A stretch of DNA of 64,000 nt from Flavobacteriales bacterium 33_180_T64 (GTDB lineage: Bacteria; Bacteroidota; Bacteroidia; Flavobacteriales; Flavobacteriaceae). A model generated the notes under the pieces. It saw nothing but the letters and a program-made list of their open reading frames with translations, searched no databases and was not told the origin of the DNA. The translations under genes were made by a program, and so were the position numbers. The stretch is from assembly GCA_002162685.1 (NCBI GenBank), contig MAAQ01000016.1, positions 161,946 through 225,945 on the forward strand, in the 5' to 3' direction. This document shows positions 41,209 to 50,757 of the stretch, one piece after another (within the stretch, counting starts at the first letter, position 1; the number at the start of each line of letters is the position of its first letter).

Positions 41209-43698
41209 TTAACCATTAGGGTTTAAAATAGCATCAATACGCTCTAAGGCATCAGCAATGTGAATTCTACTAAGCGCATCAGCACCACGAGAATTACGTA
41301 ATGACGAACGTAATGTTTTTAATTCGGCTCTTACTACTGCTCTAATATCAGATTGACTAGTATTTACACCTGTCGCTTTTACATAAGGGCTAAATGTTCT
41401 TCCGCTTTGGTTTTCAGCTGTCATTAAAAAGGCTAATCTATCAATGTGAGCACGTTGAAGGTTACGTCTGTAAGTGTCAATCTTTTTTCCACTACGTAAC
41501 TCATTCCAGATCCCTTGACGAAGATTTCTCATCATTTCAATTAACGTGTAAGCTTCATTTCCATTATAAGTTTCTGCTTCGGTTAAACGCTGCATTTTAC
41601 CTAAACTCATAATATTGTTTAGTGTGCGTACTTGCATACGGCGAACACGCTCAATAGAACCTGAGTATTCGATACGATCAAAGATGTTTTTATTGATTAA
41701 CCATTCTGGTGTTGTAAATAAATTATCTTGAATAAATTTCATAGCACGCTTTTGGTGATCTTTGTCAACAGAAGTATAAACAGCTCCTGGTTGATCTGCT
41801 ACTTTATAATGCTCATAAACACCTCCAATATTATTAGAAACGTGCCCCATATAACGGTTAAATTGGGATACAACATGACCATACATCTCTTGTAAGTCAT
41901 CATAATCTTCTCCAGCTTCTGTAGTCCAATTAATTAAGTTTGGTACAATACGTTTTAAGTTTTTAATTCCGTAATCACTAGCAAGCATCGCATCATCACC
42001 TAAGTCTTCTGTTTGAGAACTTGGATCGTGAATATCTCCTACTTGTTGATGACCAAAACGATACATTGGATCGCCAGCATGTTCTTTTATCCAACTGTTA
42101 AGAGTTATTTTTTCTTCTTCAGCAGTTTTGTCTAAAATTGGTTTGTAACCCCAAGCAATAGCATATTTATCATAAACACCAATATTAGGCATTAATGCAA
42201 CGCCTTTGTCTTCTGGTTGAGCAACATAATTAAATCGAGCATAATCCATAATTGAAGGTGCTGTTCCAAATTTCTGAGTGAATTCGGCACTACGTAAATC
42301 TTCAACTTTATACGCACAACTACTTCCCATATTATGAGGAAGTCCAAGTGTGTGTCCAACTTCATGAGCAGATACAAAACGTATCAAACGTCCCATAACT
42401 TCATCTTTAAATTGAGGACTTTGAGCATCAGGATTGATTGCAGCAGTTTGAACAAAGAACCAACCACGTAGTAAAGACATAACATTGTGATACCAGTTAA
42501 TGTCACTTTCTATAATTTCTCCAGTTCTTGGGTCACTTACGTGAGGACCATTTGCATTTGGGATAGGAGATGCTAAGTAACGTACTACAGAATAACGAAC
42601 ATCTTCAGGAGTCCATTCTGGATCTTCTTCAATAGATGGTGGATCTTTAGCTATTATAGCATCTTTAAATCCTGCAGCTTCAAAAGCTACTTGCCAGTCT
42701 TCAATACCTTGTTTGATATATTTTCTCCATTTTACTGGAGTTGCTCGATCTATATAGTATATAATTTGTTTTTTAGGAACCACTAATTCTCCGCGATTAA
42801 ACTTAGCAATATCTTCATCTCTAACTTCCAATCTCCAACGATCTAAAAACTCTAAGGTTTTACTTTTATGATCTTCTTGCCCGTAATCAGTTTGGTTACT
42901 TGTAAACCATCCAACACGCTCGTCAAAATAACGACGCTTCATTGGAGTGTCAGGCAATAAAATCATTGAGTTGTTAATTTCAATAGAAATACTACCAGTG
43001 CTCCAGTTTGAAGGAGGTCTAGATGCAGCATATGTTTTTACATGTCTAGCTTCAATATTTCTTGGGTAACTTTTAATGCCTTCAATAAAAGATTTATCAC
43101 TTTCTAAACGTGTTACTCTGTACGGTGTTCTTCTAAATTGAGGTAATCCGAGTGATTTAACATCCTTTTCAAATAAAGGTGACGCATCAATTACTATGCT
43201 TGTAGAATCTTTACTGTAAGCTTTAATTGGGAATGTATAGAGTACAGGTTCAAAATTAGAGTTTGTAACCGCCTCATTGACAGGAAGAGAATCTGCAGCG
43301 AATACATTGTAAGATACAACGCGAAGTACGACTTTCTTTCCTTTTTTCTGCCAACGCAATACTTGTTCGTTTTGTTTTCCTCCACCAAAACCTAATCCGT
43401 TTGCGGTTTTCGAAATACGAGTTACCATTAACATTTCTCTATCAAAAAGAGAATCTGGTATTTCATAATAGTACTTGTCATTTAAAGTATGAACTGTGAA
43501 AAGCCCTTTATCACTTTTAGCATCTTTTGTGATCACCTTGTTGTAAGGTTTAGGATCATTTTTTCCTGGTTTTTTTCCTGGAGGTTTTGCTAATGCTGTA
43601 GCTGATTTTGATTTGCTTGCCTTTTTTGCTGTCGAGCAAGAAACAGCGACAAAGAATACTGAAACTACAAGAAGTAGTTTAATAGAAAAGTGTTTCAA
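41209..43698 (-). CDS. Zinc-dependent metalloprotease lipoprotein (DUF5117/DUF4953 type)
   Basis: An 829-residue exported lipoprotein; the lipobox is VFFVAVSCST. The zinc motif HEVGHTLGLPH starts at His445 and is the extended HExxHxxGxxH metzincin form. SIMDYARFNYVAQPEDKG supplies the methionine turn. The N-terminal 400 residues match the DUF5117/5118 architecture (YYYEIPDSLFDREMLMVTRI). Such proteases lie in the periplasm or at the outer membrane; the substrate is unknown. Confidence 0.9.
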   Translation of the reverse strand: MKHFSIKLLLVVSVFFVAVSCSTAKKASKSKSATALAKPPGKKPGKNDPKPYNKVITKDAKSDKGLFTVHTLNDKYYYEIPDSLFDREMLMVTRISKTANGLGFGGGKQNEQVLRWQKKGKKVVLRVVSYNVFAADSLPVNEAVTNSNFEPVLYTFPIKAYSKDSTSIVIDASPLFEKDVKSLGLPQFRRTPYRVTRLESDKSFIEGIKSYPRNIEARHVKTYAASRPPSNWSTGSISIEINNSMILLPDTPMKRRYFDERVGWFTSNQTDYGQEDHKSKTLEFLDRWRLEVRDEDIAKFNRGELVVPKKQIIYYIDRATPVKWRKYIKQGIEDWQVAFEAAGFKDAIIAKDPPSIEEDPEWTPEDVRYSVVRYLASPIPNANGPHVSDPRTGEIIESDINWYHNVMSLLRGWFFVQTAAINPDAQSPQFKDEVMGRLIRFVSAHEVGHTLGLPHNMGSSCAYKVEDLRSAEFTQKFGTAPSIMDYARFNYVAQPEDKGVALMPNIGVYDKYAIAWGYKPILDKTAEEEKITLNSWIKEHAGDPMYRFGHQQVGDIHDPSSQTEDLGDDAMLASDYGIKNLKRIVPNLINWTTEAGEDYDDLQEMYGHVVSQFNRYMGHVSNNIGGVYEHYKVADQPGAVYTSVDKDHQKRAMKFIQDNLFTTPEWLINKNIFDRIEYSGSIERVRRMQVRTLNNIMSLGKMQRLTEAETYNGNEAYTLIEMMRNLRQGIWNELRSGKKIDTYRRNLQRAHIDRLAFLMTAENQSGRTFSPYVKATGVNTSQSDIRAVVRAELKTLRSSLRNSRGADALSRIHIADALERIDAILNPNG

Positions 43699-43811
43699 TG
43701 TGGTTGATTTTTAAATTAATCACCTAAAATAAGGAATCTGTCAATGGCATAAAAAAAGACAGCTTATTTTTAATATTATTTTAACTAATAGTTATTAGTT
43801 ATATGTAGAGT

Positions 43812-43840
43812 AAAAAAAAAGCCACTAAAAAGTGGCTTTC
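43812..43840 (-). terminator. Terminator of the di-haem lipoprotein gene
   Basis: agccact-aaaa-agtggct forms a short strong stem next to an A/T-tract, 18 bases after the stop of the minus-strand gene. Confidence 0.75.
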
Positions 43841-43857
43841 ATTATTTTTAATTTTAT

Positions 43858-45111
43858 TTATTCTAATGTGTCTAAATACGCTAATAAGACTTCTACGCCT
43901 TCATCATGAATAATTGTCGTTCCAATAAGAGGCATTCCGTATTCTGGAATTGTATTTTGAATTCGAGCTTCAATACTATTTTTTCTTTCAAAGATGTTAG
44001 ATTCATCATATGGTGTTTCATAAGACAATCTTAAAATAGATTGTTCCTCGCAATAACCACCTTCAATATGGCAATGTGCACAATTGATATCAAAATAGGC
44101 TCTTGCTCGCCTGTCTAATGATGTACTAGTATCATCCCATTTTGGCAATGAGTTAACTGTAAATACATCTGTTAGGCCATCTAGAAGGTTATTATCAATT
44201 AAGCTTTGTAATTGATTGACACCATCAATATCAAAATTAAGCGTTCTTAATTTTGGCCCAATAGGCGTTTTGTTAGTATAGGTTCTATGGCAAGTGAAAC
44301 AATCAGTTTCTGATGGGATTTCGTAATTAACATTTTGAGTTTCCCCCTCAGTGTTTATCCATGTTACAGGAACAACCGCACCATCGGTATCTAAAACAGC
44401 TTCAGTTTGAGCATCATTCCATTTGTAATTTCCGGTTTCCCAAGCGCCATCAGTTTTAATTAAAATTCTAGTTTCTATAATGTTTTTACCTAATGATAAA
44501 TCGGTTTCATCATTATTGTAATAAAATGTTTTTGCTATTAAAGTATTGTCAGGGAAAATAGGAAGACCATCACCATCATAAGTCATTTTTTCGCCTTGAG
44601 GTAAAGCAATCAAACGTTGTTTATGTGCATAATCTGTAAATAGCTTTGTATTTAAATCGTAATAAAAAGCATAAGGAGACGGTTCTAAATCACCAAGGCT
44701 CCCAGCAAATAGATTTAATTCTGAAAGTGTTGGTCTAAATTCTGAAATCACATCAGGTGCTAAAGTTGTAAAACTATAAACATCAGTATACATACTTACA
44801 TTATCTGCGGAACAAATAGTTTGAATGTAAACATCGTAAGTTGTATTGGCATCTAATCCTAAAAGATCAGTCGTTGTGTTTGAAACTGAAATAATGGTTC
44901 CGCTGCCTATAGCAAATCCAGAAACACCATACTCAAGGATATATATCGCTGATGAGTTTGCGGTTTCCCAAGTGATGTTTGCGTCATTATTTGTTATAGA
45001 ATTTGATGAAACACTAGTGACACTATCACAAGCAGCAACGAAATCGTCATCGTTATTACATGCAAATAGAAAGCTAGCGAATACGACTAGGAGTAAGATT
45101 TTTTTTAACAT
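43858..45111 (-). CDS. Fibronectin type III lipoprotein with two haem-binding CxxCH motifs
   Basis: A 417-residue lipoprotein (lipobox FLFACNND). Residues about 28-115 form one fibronectin type III domain (VTSVSSNSITNNDANITWETANSSAIYILEYG). The rest resembles a family of di-haem c-type cytochromes of SO2930 type: CFTCH at residue 271 and CAHCH at residue 344. An electron-transfer or surface redox role is likely but not defined. No partner gene is nearby. Confidence 0.8.
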   Translation of the reverse strand: MLKKILLLVVFASFLFACNNDDDFVAACDSVTSVSSNSITNNDANITWETANSSAIYILEYGVSGFAIGSGTIISVSNTTTDLLGLDANTTYDVYIQTICSADNVSMYTDVYSFTTLAPDVISEFRPTLSELNLFAGSLGDLEPSPYAFYYDLNTKLFTDYAHKQRLIALPQGEKMTYDGDGLPIFPDNTLIAKTFYYNNDETDLSLGKNIIETRILIKTDGAWETGNYKWNDAQTEAVLDTDGAVVPVTWINTEGETQNVNYEIPSETDCFTCHRTYTNKTPIGPKLRTLNFDIDGVNQLQSLIDNNLLDGLTDVFTVNSLPKWDDTSTSLDRRARAYFDINCAHCHIEGGYCEEQSILRLSYETPYDESNIFERKNSIEARIQNTIPEYGMPLIGTTIIHDEGVEVLLAYLDTLE

Positions 45112-45255
45112 TTGGGTTGATATTTCTTATTTATAGCGATTGCAATGTAATAAAAAATATTTTTTAACAAAGTATTAATTCGTTATGAAATTGGTTTTGA
45201 CTTTTAAACAAGGTTCTTTTTGCGCAAAAGAGATTGCTTTTTAATTATAAACGCC

Positions 45256-45301
45256 AAAATCGTAAAGCATATCTTAATTAGAAAATATGCCTTACGATTT
45301 T
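45256..45301 (-). terminator. Long hairpin terminator after lysS
   Basis: aaaatcgtaaagcatat (45256-45272) pairs with atatgccttacgatttt (45285-45301) with one G-U wobble across 17 bases, loop 12. It lies about 70 bases beyond the lysS stop on the minus strand. The rest of the spacer 45112-45368 shows nothing else. Confidence 0.75.
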
Positions 45302-45368
45302 GTTTTAATTTCAGATTCAAAGTCATAATGCCTCGATTCTAAAATTATAGGTATTTACAATTATTGCG

Positions 45369-47060
45369 TTATATGATCTCTACAAATAATCCATCATCAT
45401 TTTTAAGCACTTTGGCTACCTTTTTAGATGTTAGACCTTTGATAGTTTTATCCCATTTTTTGTTACTTAAACCAGACTGCGATTTTAAGTTGTTTAAATC
45501 GATTGGTGAGTTGGATTTTAGGATTTCAAAAACAGTTTTTTCTTCTTCGGTCATCTCCACCTGTTTTCTTTCTGGTCGCATTTGAGGGAAAAATAAAACT
45601 TCTTGAATTGATTGGTTATTGGTTAAGAACATAATTAATCGATCCATGCCAATTCCCATCCCAGATGTTGGAGGCATTCCATATTCTAAAGCACGTAAGA
45701 AATCATGATCAATAAATTCGGTTGCTTCATCATCACCTTTTTCAGCCAATTTTAATTGGTGTTCAAATCGTTCACGCTGATCTATTGGGTCGTTTAGCTC
45801 AGAATACGCATTAGCAATTTCTTTTCCGCAGACCATCAATTCAAAACGCTCAGTTAATTCTGGATTCTCGCGATGCTCTTTACATAAAGGACTCATTTCT
45901 TTTGGGTAGTCTGTAATAAATGTTGGCTGAATGTAGTTGCCTTCACATTTCTCACCAAAAATTTCATCAATAAGCTTTCCTTTACCCATGGTTTCATCAA
46001 CCTCAATGTTCATGTCTTTTGCTGTTTGACGAATCTCATCTTCTGTTTTACCTGTAATATCAAAACCTGTGAAATGTTTGATAGAATCAGCCATAGTTAC
46101 GCGAGCATAAGGTGCTTTAAAGTTAATGTTGTGTTCTCCAAAAGTTGCTTCGGTAGTTCCATTAACTGCTATTGCACAATGTTCTAAAAGTTGTTCGCAA
46201 AAGTCCATCATCCAGTTGTAATCTTTGTAGGATACATAGATTTCCATAGCCGTAAACTCTGGATTATGTGTTCTGTCCATACCTTCATTTCTGAAGTTTT
46301 TAGAGAACTCATATACACCATCAAAACCACCAACAATTAATCGTTTTAGATATAGTTCATTAGCAATTCTCATATATAATGGAATGTCTAAGCTATTGTG
46401 ATGTGTTATAAATGGTCTTGCTGCTGCTCCACCAGGAATAGGTTGTAAAATAGGTGTTTCTACTTCGAAATATCCAGCGTCGTTAAAGAAATTACGCATG
46501 GCATTAAAAAGTTTTGTGCGTTTTACAAAAACTTCTTTTACATGCGGATTTACTACTAAATCGGCATAACGTTGCCTGTAGCGCATTTCAGGGTCGTTAA
46601 ATTCGTCATAGGTATTACCATCACTATCTGTTTTAGGAAGTGGTAAGGGTTTTAAGGCTTTACTTAATAGCTTAAAATCTTTGATATTAATCGTTATTTC
46701 GCCAACTTGTGTTGTGAATAATTCCCCTTCAATTCCAATAAAATCACCTAAATCAAGTAGCTTTTTAAAAAGCTCATTATATTTTGATTTATCATCACCT
46801 GGACAAATTTCGTCACGGTTAAAATAGACTTGAATACGACCTTCAGAATCTTGAATTTCACCAAAAGAAGCTTTTCCTTGAATCTTTTTTCTCATCAAGC
46901 GTCCTGCAATGATAACCTTCTTACCGTCTTCATATTTATCTTTTACCTGTTTGGATGTATGATTTACAGGAAATAAATCTGCGGGATAAGGATTAATGTC
47001 TAAGGCTCTTAGTTTTGCGAGTTTCTCGCGTCTTACCAATTCTTGTTCTGAAAGCTGCAT
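45369..47060 (-). CDS. lysS: Lysyl-tRNA synthetase, class II, with C-terminal extension
   Basis: Charges tRNA-Lys. The anticodon-binding OB domain covers about residues 55-160. Class II motifs follow: NPEFTAMEIY after RNEGMDRTHNPEF (motif 2) and PPTSGMGIGMDRLIMFLTN (motif 3). The catalytic core ends near residue 503; about 60 extra residues follow (EKTVFEILKSNSPIDLNN to LFVEII), which look like a small winged-helix domain. This tail is known from Flavobacteriaceae. A -7 box lies just upstream. Confidence 0.96.
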   Translation of the reverse strand: MQLSEQELVRREKLAKLRALDINPYPADLFPVNHTSKQVKDKYEDGKKVIIAGRLMRKKIQGKASFGEIQDSEGRIQVYFNRDEICPGDDKSKYNELFKKLLDLGDFIGIEGELFTTQVGEITINIKDFKLLSKALKPLPLPKTDSDGNTYDEFNDPEMRYRQRYADLVVNPHVKEVFVKRTKLFNAMRNFFNDAGYFEVETPILQPIPGGAAARPFITHHNSLDIPLYMRIANELYLKRLIVGGFDGVYEFSKNFRNEGMDRTHNPEFTAMEIYVSYKDYNWMMDFCEQLLEHCAIAVNGTTEATFGEHNINFKAPYARVTMADSIKHFTGFDITGKTEDEIRQTAKDMNIEVDETMGKGKLIDEIFGEKCEGNYIQPTFITDYPKEMSPLCKEHRENPELTERFELMVCGKEIANAYSELNDPIDQRERFEHQLKLAEKGDDEATEFIDHDFLRALEYGMPPTSGMGIGMDRLIMFLTNNQSIQEVLFFPQMRPERKQVEMTEEEKTVFEILKSNSPIDLNNLKSQSGLSNKKWDKTIKGLTSKKVAKVLKNDDGLFVEII

Positions 47061-47082
47061 GCTAATTCTATTTTTAGATGTG

Positions 47083-47090
47083 CAAAATTA
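47083..47090 (-). promoter_or_regulatory. -7 promoter box of lysS
   Basis: On the minus strand this reads TAATTTTG, a full match to TAnnTTTG, 22 bases before the lysS ATG. Confidence 0.55.
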
Positions 47091-47112
47091 CATTATTTAC
47101 AAGAATTAACGT

Positions 47113-47144
47113 AAAAAACCATCAGGTTTTATAAACCTAATGGT
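47113..47144 (-). terminator. Terminator of the thioredoxin-TPR gene
   Basis: accatcaggttt and aaacctaatggt form a 12-bp stem with one mismatch and a short loop, flanked by T residues on the minus strand. It stands about 20 bases after the stop codon. Confidence 0.75.
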
Positions 47145-47164
47145 CTTGATGAATGTCTATGGTT

Positions 47165-48052
47165 TTATATTGTTTTTAAAGCTTCTAGGTTTTCAAGTAA
47201 ATTTTTATTGTCAGGAAATAATTTGATTGCTTTTTTAATGATTTTGATTGCTTTTTTTGAATATCCGTTGATGTCTAATGTATTGGCTAAGCTCATATAT
47301 GTTCGTGGGTTATCTGGAAATAATTTTGTGTTTAATTTAAAAACTTGAATGGCCTCATCAGTTCTATTGGTAGAATACAAGATGCGACCGTAAGTGTTTA
47401 ACTCAAACATACTTGTCGTTTTCTCTTTGTAAGCTTTTACTAATTTTGGGCTTTGCTTTTTTAAGCCATTTAAACCATCCTCTTTTAGAATAGTGTTTAT
47501 TTTAGTTACAATTTGATAATTAGATTCGTAATCATTTGTTGTTATGATTTTTAGAATATCTTTTTCAAAAGTTTCTACCGGGTGCTCAACAATACGGTTA
47601 ACTTCTTTTCCGTCTTTATAAAAAATAAAAGTTGGTACACGATGAATATTTAAGCCAGCTTCTTCATGATGTGGACTTTTTTTATACATGAATGGTTTTC
47701 TGCTTACTGCAATTGCAGTTAATTGCTTTTTAGGGAAATCACAAGCTTCTAAAATTTTATAAAAACGAGGGACTTCCATTTTACTGTCTCCGCACCAAGT
47801 TCCCATAAAGAATTTAATTTGATAGTCCTTGAGTTTGATAGAAATAGCTTCTATGACTGTTTTATTAACATTGTAATCTGAATAGTTTTTAGAAAACCAC
47901 GAGTTGTAATTTTCTCCAGTCAAACCAGATTTGTCAATTTTTCCGAGTAAAAAAGGAGAGTCTCCATCAGCTGTAATTTCAATATTAATGTCTTGTGCTT
48001 GTATGGTTATTGAAAACAAGCAAATCATAAGTAGTTTTAAAGAGCTTTTCAT
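47165..48052 (-). CDS. Secreted thioredoxin-like protein with TPR tail
   Basis: A 295-residue exported protein (signal MKSSLKLLMICLFSITIQAQ). A thioredoxin fold with MGTWCGDSKMEVP, a single cysteine instead of CxxC, and VPTFIFYKDGKEVNRIVEH covers residues 70-170. Tetratricopeptide-like helices follow (RTYMSLANTLDINGYSKKAIKIIKKA). It lies five bases after the DUF1573 gene, so the two are co-transcribed. With one cysteine it is not a simple disulphide exchanger. Confidence 0.82.
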   Translation of the reverse strand: MKSSLKLLMICLFSITIQAQDINIEITADGDSPFLLGKIDKSGLTGENYNSWFSKNYSDYNVNKTVIEAISIKLKDYQIKFFMGTWCGDSKMEVPRFYKILEACDFPKKQLTAIAVSRKPFMYKKSPHHEEAGLNIHRVPTFIFYKDGKEVNRIVEHPVETFEKDILKIITTNDYESNYQIVTKINTILKEDGLNGLKKQSPKLVKAYKEKTTSMFELNTYGRILYSTNRTDEAIQVFKLNTKLFPDNPRTYMSLANTLDINGYSKKAIKIIKKAIKLFPDNKNLLENLEALKTI

Positions 48053-48057
48053 AGTGA

Positions 48058-48513
48058 TTATTTTATAGTTTTAGATTGTTTAGCAATAACGTTCCCTTTA
48101 ATTTGTAGTTTTTTTTGACCATCATCTGCATTAGAAATTACTATAATCGATTTTGAGAATTTTCCAATTCTACTTGTCGCATATTTTATTTCTATAGTTG
48201 CAGATTCACCTGGTAAAATGGCCTGTTTTGGATAGGTAGGAACTGTACATCCGCAAGATGTTTTCACTTTTGAAATTACAATAGGTGCTCTTCCTCTATT
48301 TTTAAATTTAAATGTTCTGATACCATTGTCATGTTGTTGAATGGTTCCGTAGTCTATGACTTCTTCTTCAAAGGCAAGTACACCAATTTTTTGGTGCTTA
48401 GCTTGCTCTTGAGAAAAACTTAAGCTAGTAGATAATAACGCAAATAATAACGTGAAAATTAGAACTAAACTGTTGTTCTTTGATTGATTTTTAATACATG
48501 TAAAATGTGTCAT
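48058..48513 (-). CDS. DUF1573-family exported protein
   Basis: A 151-residue exported protein (signal region LVLIFTLLFALLSTSLSFSQ). The DUF1573 domain, an Ig-like fold, covers residues 50-145: VIDYGTIQQHDNGIRTFKFKN, then VKTSCGCTVPTYPK with the typical SCGC. Function is unknown; the family is very common in Bacteroidota. It precedes the thioredoxin-TPR gene by five bases. Confidence 0.88.
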   Translation of the reverse strand: MTHFTCIKNQSKNNSLVLIFTLLFALLSTSLSFSQEQAKHQKIGVLAFEEEVIDYGTIQQHDNGIRTFKFKNRGRAPIVISKVKTSCGCTVPTYPKQAILPGESATIEIKYATSRIGKFSKSIIVISNADDGQKKLQIKGNVIAKQSKTIK

Positions 48514-48623
48514 GATGAATGTTTTTTTTGATTAATACTATAGCAAACATCATCATAACAATGAAAAAAGTGGATCTATTAGGGGGTTGAAAAGAGTACT
48601 AGTACTTAGGTTGAATTTTTTAA

Positions 48624-49682
48624 CTAGTTGTTAAAGAGTGATTTTAATTCGTCTCTAGAGTTAACATTTAGTTTTCTATAAACGTTATTGACATGAGTTT
48701 TTACTGTGCTTACACTTACAAAAAGAGCATCGGCAATGTCTTTGTTGGTGTTATCTTCAAGCAAAAAGTTGAGCACATTCTGTTCTTGTTTAGTGAGCTG
48801 TTTTTTAGCTTGGGTATGCTGTTTTACTTTTTTCTTTTTTACTGAAAGAAAAAACCAAATGTTTAATATTACTGAAGCTGTTAACAATACAATTATAATG
48901 TAAGTCCAATTAAAAGTTGAAGTCTCTTTTGTTGGAGATACAATAAACTTATCTGAATTTAATTCAGCTTCATATTGTTTTGTATAGGTTGAATTTGGAT
49001 AACGATTTTGAAGACGTTCTAACAATTCAATGTAGTACGAGTTGTCTTTTAAATCTTCGAGATAATACTTATGAAATTGATTTCCTCGATCAGATAGAAA
49101 TGAATAGATGTACAATTCGGCAAGAGGTTCGTTAAGGTTCTCTCCAAAATTTTGAAGCGTTTTAAACCATTTTCTATTGTTTAATTTCCTATTAGCTTTG
49201 CTTCTAAATTCAGAATAAGCAAACTTCATTTCCTCTTTTAAAGAATCTATTTTAATAAAGGCTGCAGTTTGAGGATTGTTTGAAATAATATCACAAAACA
49301 TCTGAGCATCAAATGATAATGGAAATATAATGGTGTCCTTGCTTTTTGCAATAAATAAAATATCCTTGCTGTCTGTACAGTGGCCTTCAAAATGGTTTGT
49401 CCCTTGATTAAAAGCGGTACAATTATCAACATGTAACTTATAGATTTTTTGCTCGATGTCTAATTGATTTCCAGTAAATTGGAAAAAACCATCAGCATCA
49501 GTCATAACTTTAGTGATGATTTGTTCGTCATCGATGCCTTCTAAAGCACGATAGTCTTCAATCACAGATAGATACACTTCATTTTGCCAGCGCTCATTAT
49601 CAATGTGACCATTAAAATTGTGCTGCGCAACAGCATTGTTTCCGAATAAAATAAAAGCGACTATAATTACAAAATATCTCAC
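48624..49682 (-). CDS. Membrane-bound LuxR-type regulator
   Basis: A 352-residue protein: signal sequence (MRYFVIIVAFILFGNNAVAQ), an exported domain of about 230 residues, a transmembrane helix near 257-278 (TYIIIVLLTASVILNIWFFL), then a cytoplasmic LuxR/GerE helix-turn-helix (LTKQEQNVLNFLLEDNTNKDIADALFVSVSTVKTHVNNVYRKL). Such proteins can sense an outside signal and bind DNA directly. Targets are unknown; the DUF1573 and thioredoxin genes just downstream are candidates. Confidence 0.85.
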   Translation of the reverse strand: MRYFVIIVAFILFGNNAVAQHNFNGHIDNERWQNEVYLSVIEDYRALEGIDDEQIITKVMTDADGFFQFTGNQLDIEQKIYKLHVDNCTAFNQGTNHFEGHCTDSKDILFIAKSKDTIIFPLSFDAQMFCDIISNNPQTAAFIKIDSLKEEMKFAYSEFRSKANRKLNNRKWFKTLQNFGENLNEPLAELYIYSFLSDRGNQFHKYYLEDLKDNSYYIELLERLQNRYPNSTYTKQYEAELNSDKFIVSPTKETSTFNWTYIIIVLLTASVILNIWFFLSVKKKKVKQHTQAKKQLTKQEQNVLNFLLEDNTNKDIADALFVSVSTVKTHVNNVYRKLNVNSRDELKSLFNN

Positions 49683-49803
49683 AGCACTAAACTACTATAT
49701 TTTCTTTTAATAAGAAATGTGCGCCATCTTATTATTGAGATGTAACAAATAGGTTAAGATTACGTCCTATTAATTACATCATTAATCATCAAAAAATTAA
49801 ATT

Positions 49804-49962
49804 ATGAGTTTTTGGAGAGTTATTCTCGCTATTATTTTTCCACCCTTATCTGTAATTGGAAAAGGCTGTGGTTCGGTCTTTATTGTTTTCTTACTTTGGA
49901 TTTGCGGTTGGGTTCCAGGTGTAATTGCAGCACTAGTAATTCTTAATAATCCTGAGAGATAA
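49804..49962 (+). CDS. YqaE/Pmp3-family membrane protein
   Basis: A 52-residue protein, MSFWRVILAIIFPPLSVIGK to the end VILNNPER. Two hydrophobic helices and the ILAIIFPPLSV and GWVPGVIAAL blocks are the hallmarks of the Pmp3/YqaE family, small stress-linked membrane proteins. It is transcribed away from the LuxR-type regulator. The next gene has its own -7 box right after this stop codon. Confidence 0.85.
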   Translation: MSFWRVILAIIFPPLSVIGKGCGSVFIVFLLWICGWVPGVIAALVILNNPER

Positions 49963-49967
49963 AACAG

Positions 49968-49975
49968 TATCTTTG
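49968..49975 (+). promoter_or_regulatory. -7 promoter box before the lipoprotein gene at 50003
   Basis: TATCTTTG fully matches the consensus and lies 28 bases before the ATG at 50003, six bases after the YqaE stop codon. Confidence 0.6.
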
Positions 49976-50002
49976 CATTACTAATTCAATATTATTTTAA
50001 AA

Positions 50003-50755
50003 ATGAAAAATTTTTTTACACTAATAGCGTGTGCTTTAGTATTAACAAGCTGCCAATTTTCTGAAAACATTTATATTAATGAAGATGGAAGTGGTGAAAT
50101 GGAATTCTCAATGGATGCTTCCGAAATGATGCAAATGATTGGAGAAATGGGAGAAGGAAGTGGGAATTCAGATATGGATAAAGCCATGGATTCTACGATT
50201 GTTTTTAAAGATTTTATAAGAGAAAACCAAGATAGTATTTCAAAATTACCAGCTGAGGATCAGCAAAAAATAAAAGCGCTTGAAGATTTCAAAATGCATA
50301 TGGTTATGAATCCAGAAACAAAAAAAATGGTTTTTGATTTATCTACCGAATTTCAAAATGCTAATGAGCTCCAAGACATGTTCAATGCAATGAATAGTTT
50401 TAGTAATTTACAAGGTAAAGGAGGAGCGGCTTCCAGCCCTTTTTCTTCAATGGGCTCTGGTAGTTCTACTGATGTGAATTATGCTTTCGATGGAACAACT
50501 TTTAAAAGATCTGCGAAGATTATAGATAAAGAACAACATCAAAAAGATATTGATAGTTTAGGCGACACGACTATGATGTTTGGATCTTCAAAATATAAAA
50601 TAAATTATCACTTCCCAAGACCTGTTAAATCATTTTCTAAAGAAGGTGCTCTATATAGCGAAGATAGAAAAGTTGTAACTTTTGAGGTTGGTTTTTTAGC
50701 AGTTCTTAAAGATCCAGAATTACTAGATTTTGAAGTTGTCCTTGAAGATAAATAG
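50003..50755 (+). CDS. Lipoprotein of unknown function
   Basis: A 250-residue lipoprotein; the lipobox is VLTSCQFS. The sequence YINEDGSGEMEFSMDASEMMQMIGEMGEG at residues 24-52 is methionine-rich, and a serine/glycine-rich linker follows in the middle. The C-terminal half (YKINYHFPRPVKSFSKEGALYSEDRKVVTFEV) looks like a beta-sheet domain. I know similar proteins in Flavobacteria but no function. It precedes lipB by two bases. Confidence 0.78.
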   Translation: MKNFFTLIACALVLTSCQFSENIYINEDGSGEMEFSMDASEMMQMIGEMGEGSGNSDMDKAMDSTIVFKDFIRENQDSISKLPAEDQQKIKALEDFKMHMVMNPETKKMVFDLSTEFQNANELQDMFNAMNSFSNLQGKGGAASSPFSSMGSGSSTDVNYAFDGTTFKRSAKIIDKEQHQKDIDSLGDTTMMFGSSKYKINYHFPRPVKSFSKEGALYSEDRKVVTFEVGFLAVLKDPELLDFEVVLEDK

Positions 50756-50757
50756 CA

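Noticed and set aside
44846..45136. Plus-strand frame opposite the di-haem lipoprotein
   Set aside because: Antisense to the signal and fibronectin part; no supporting signal.
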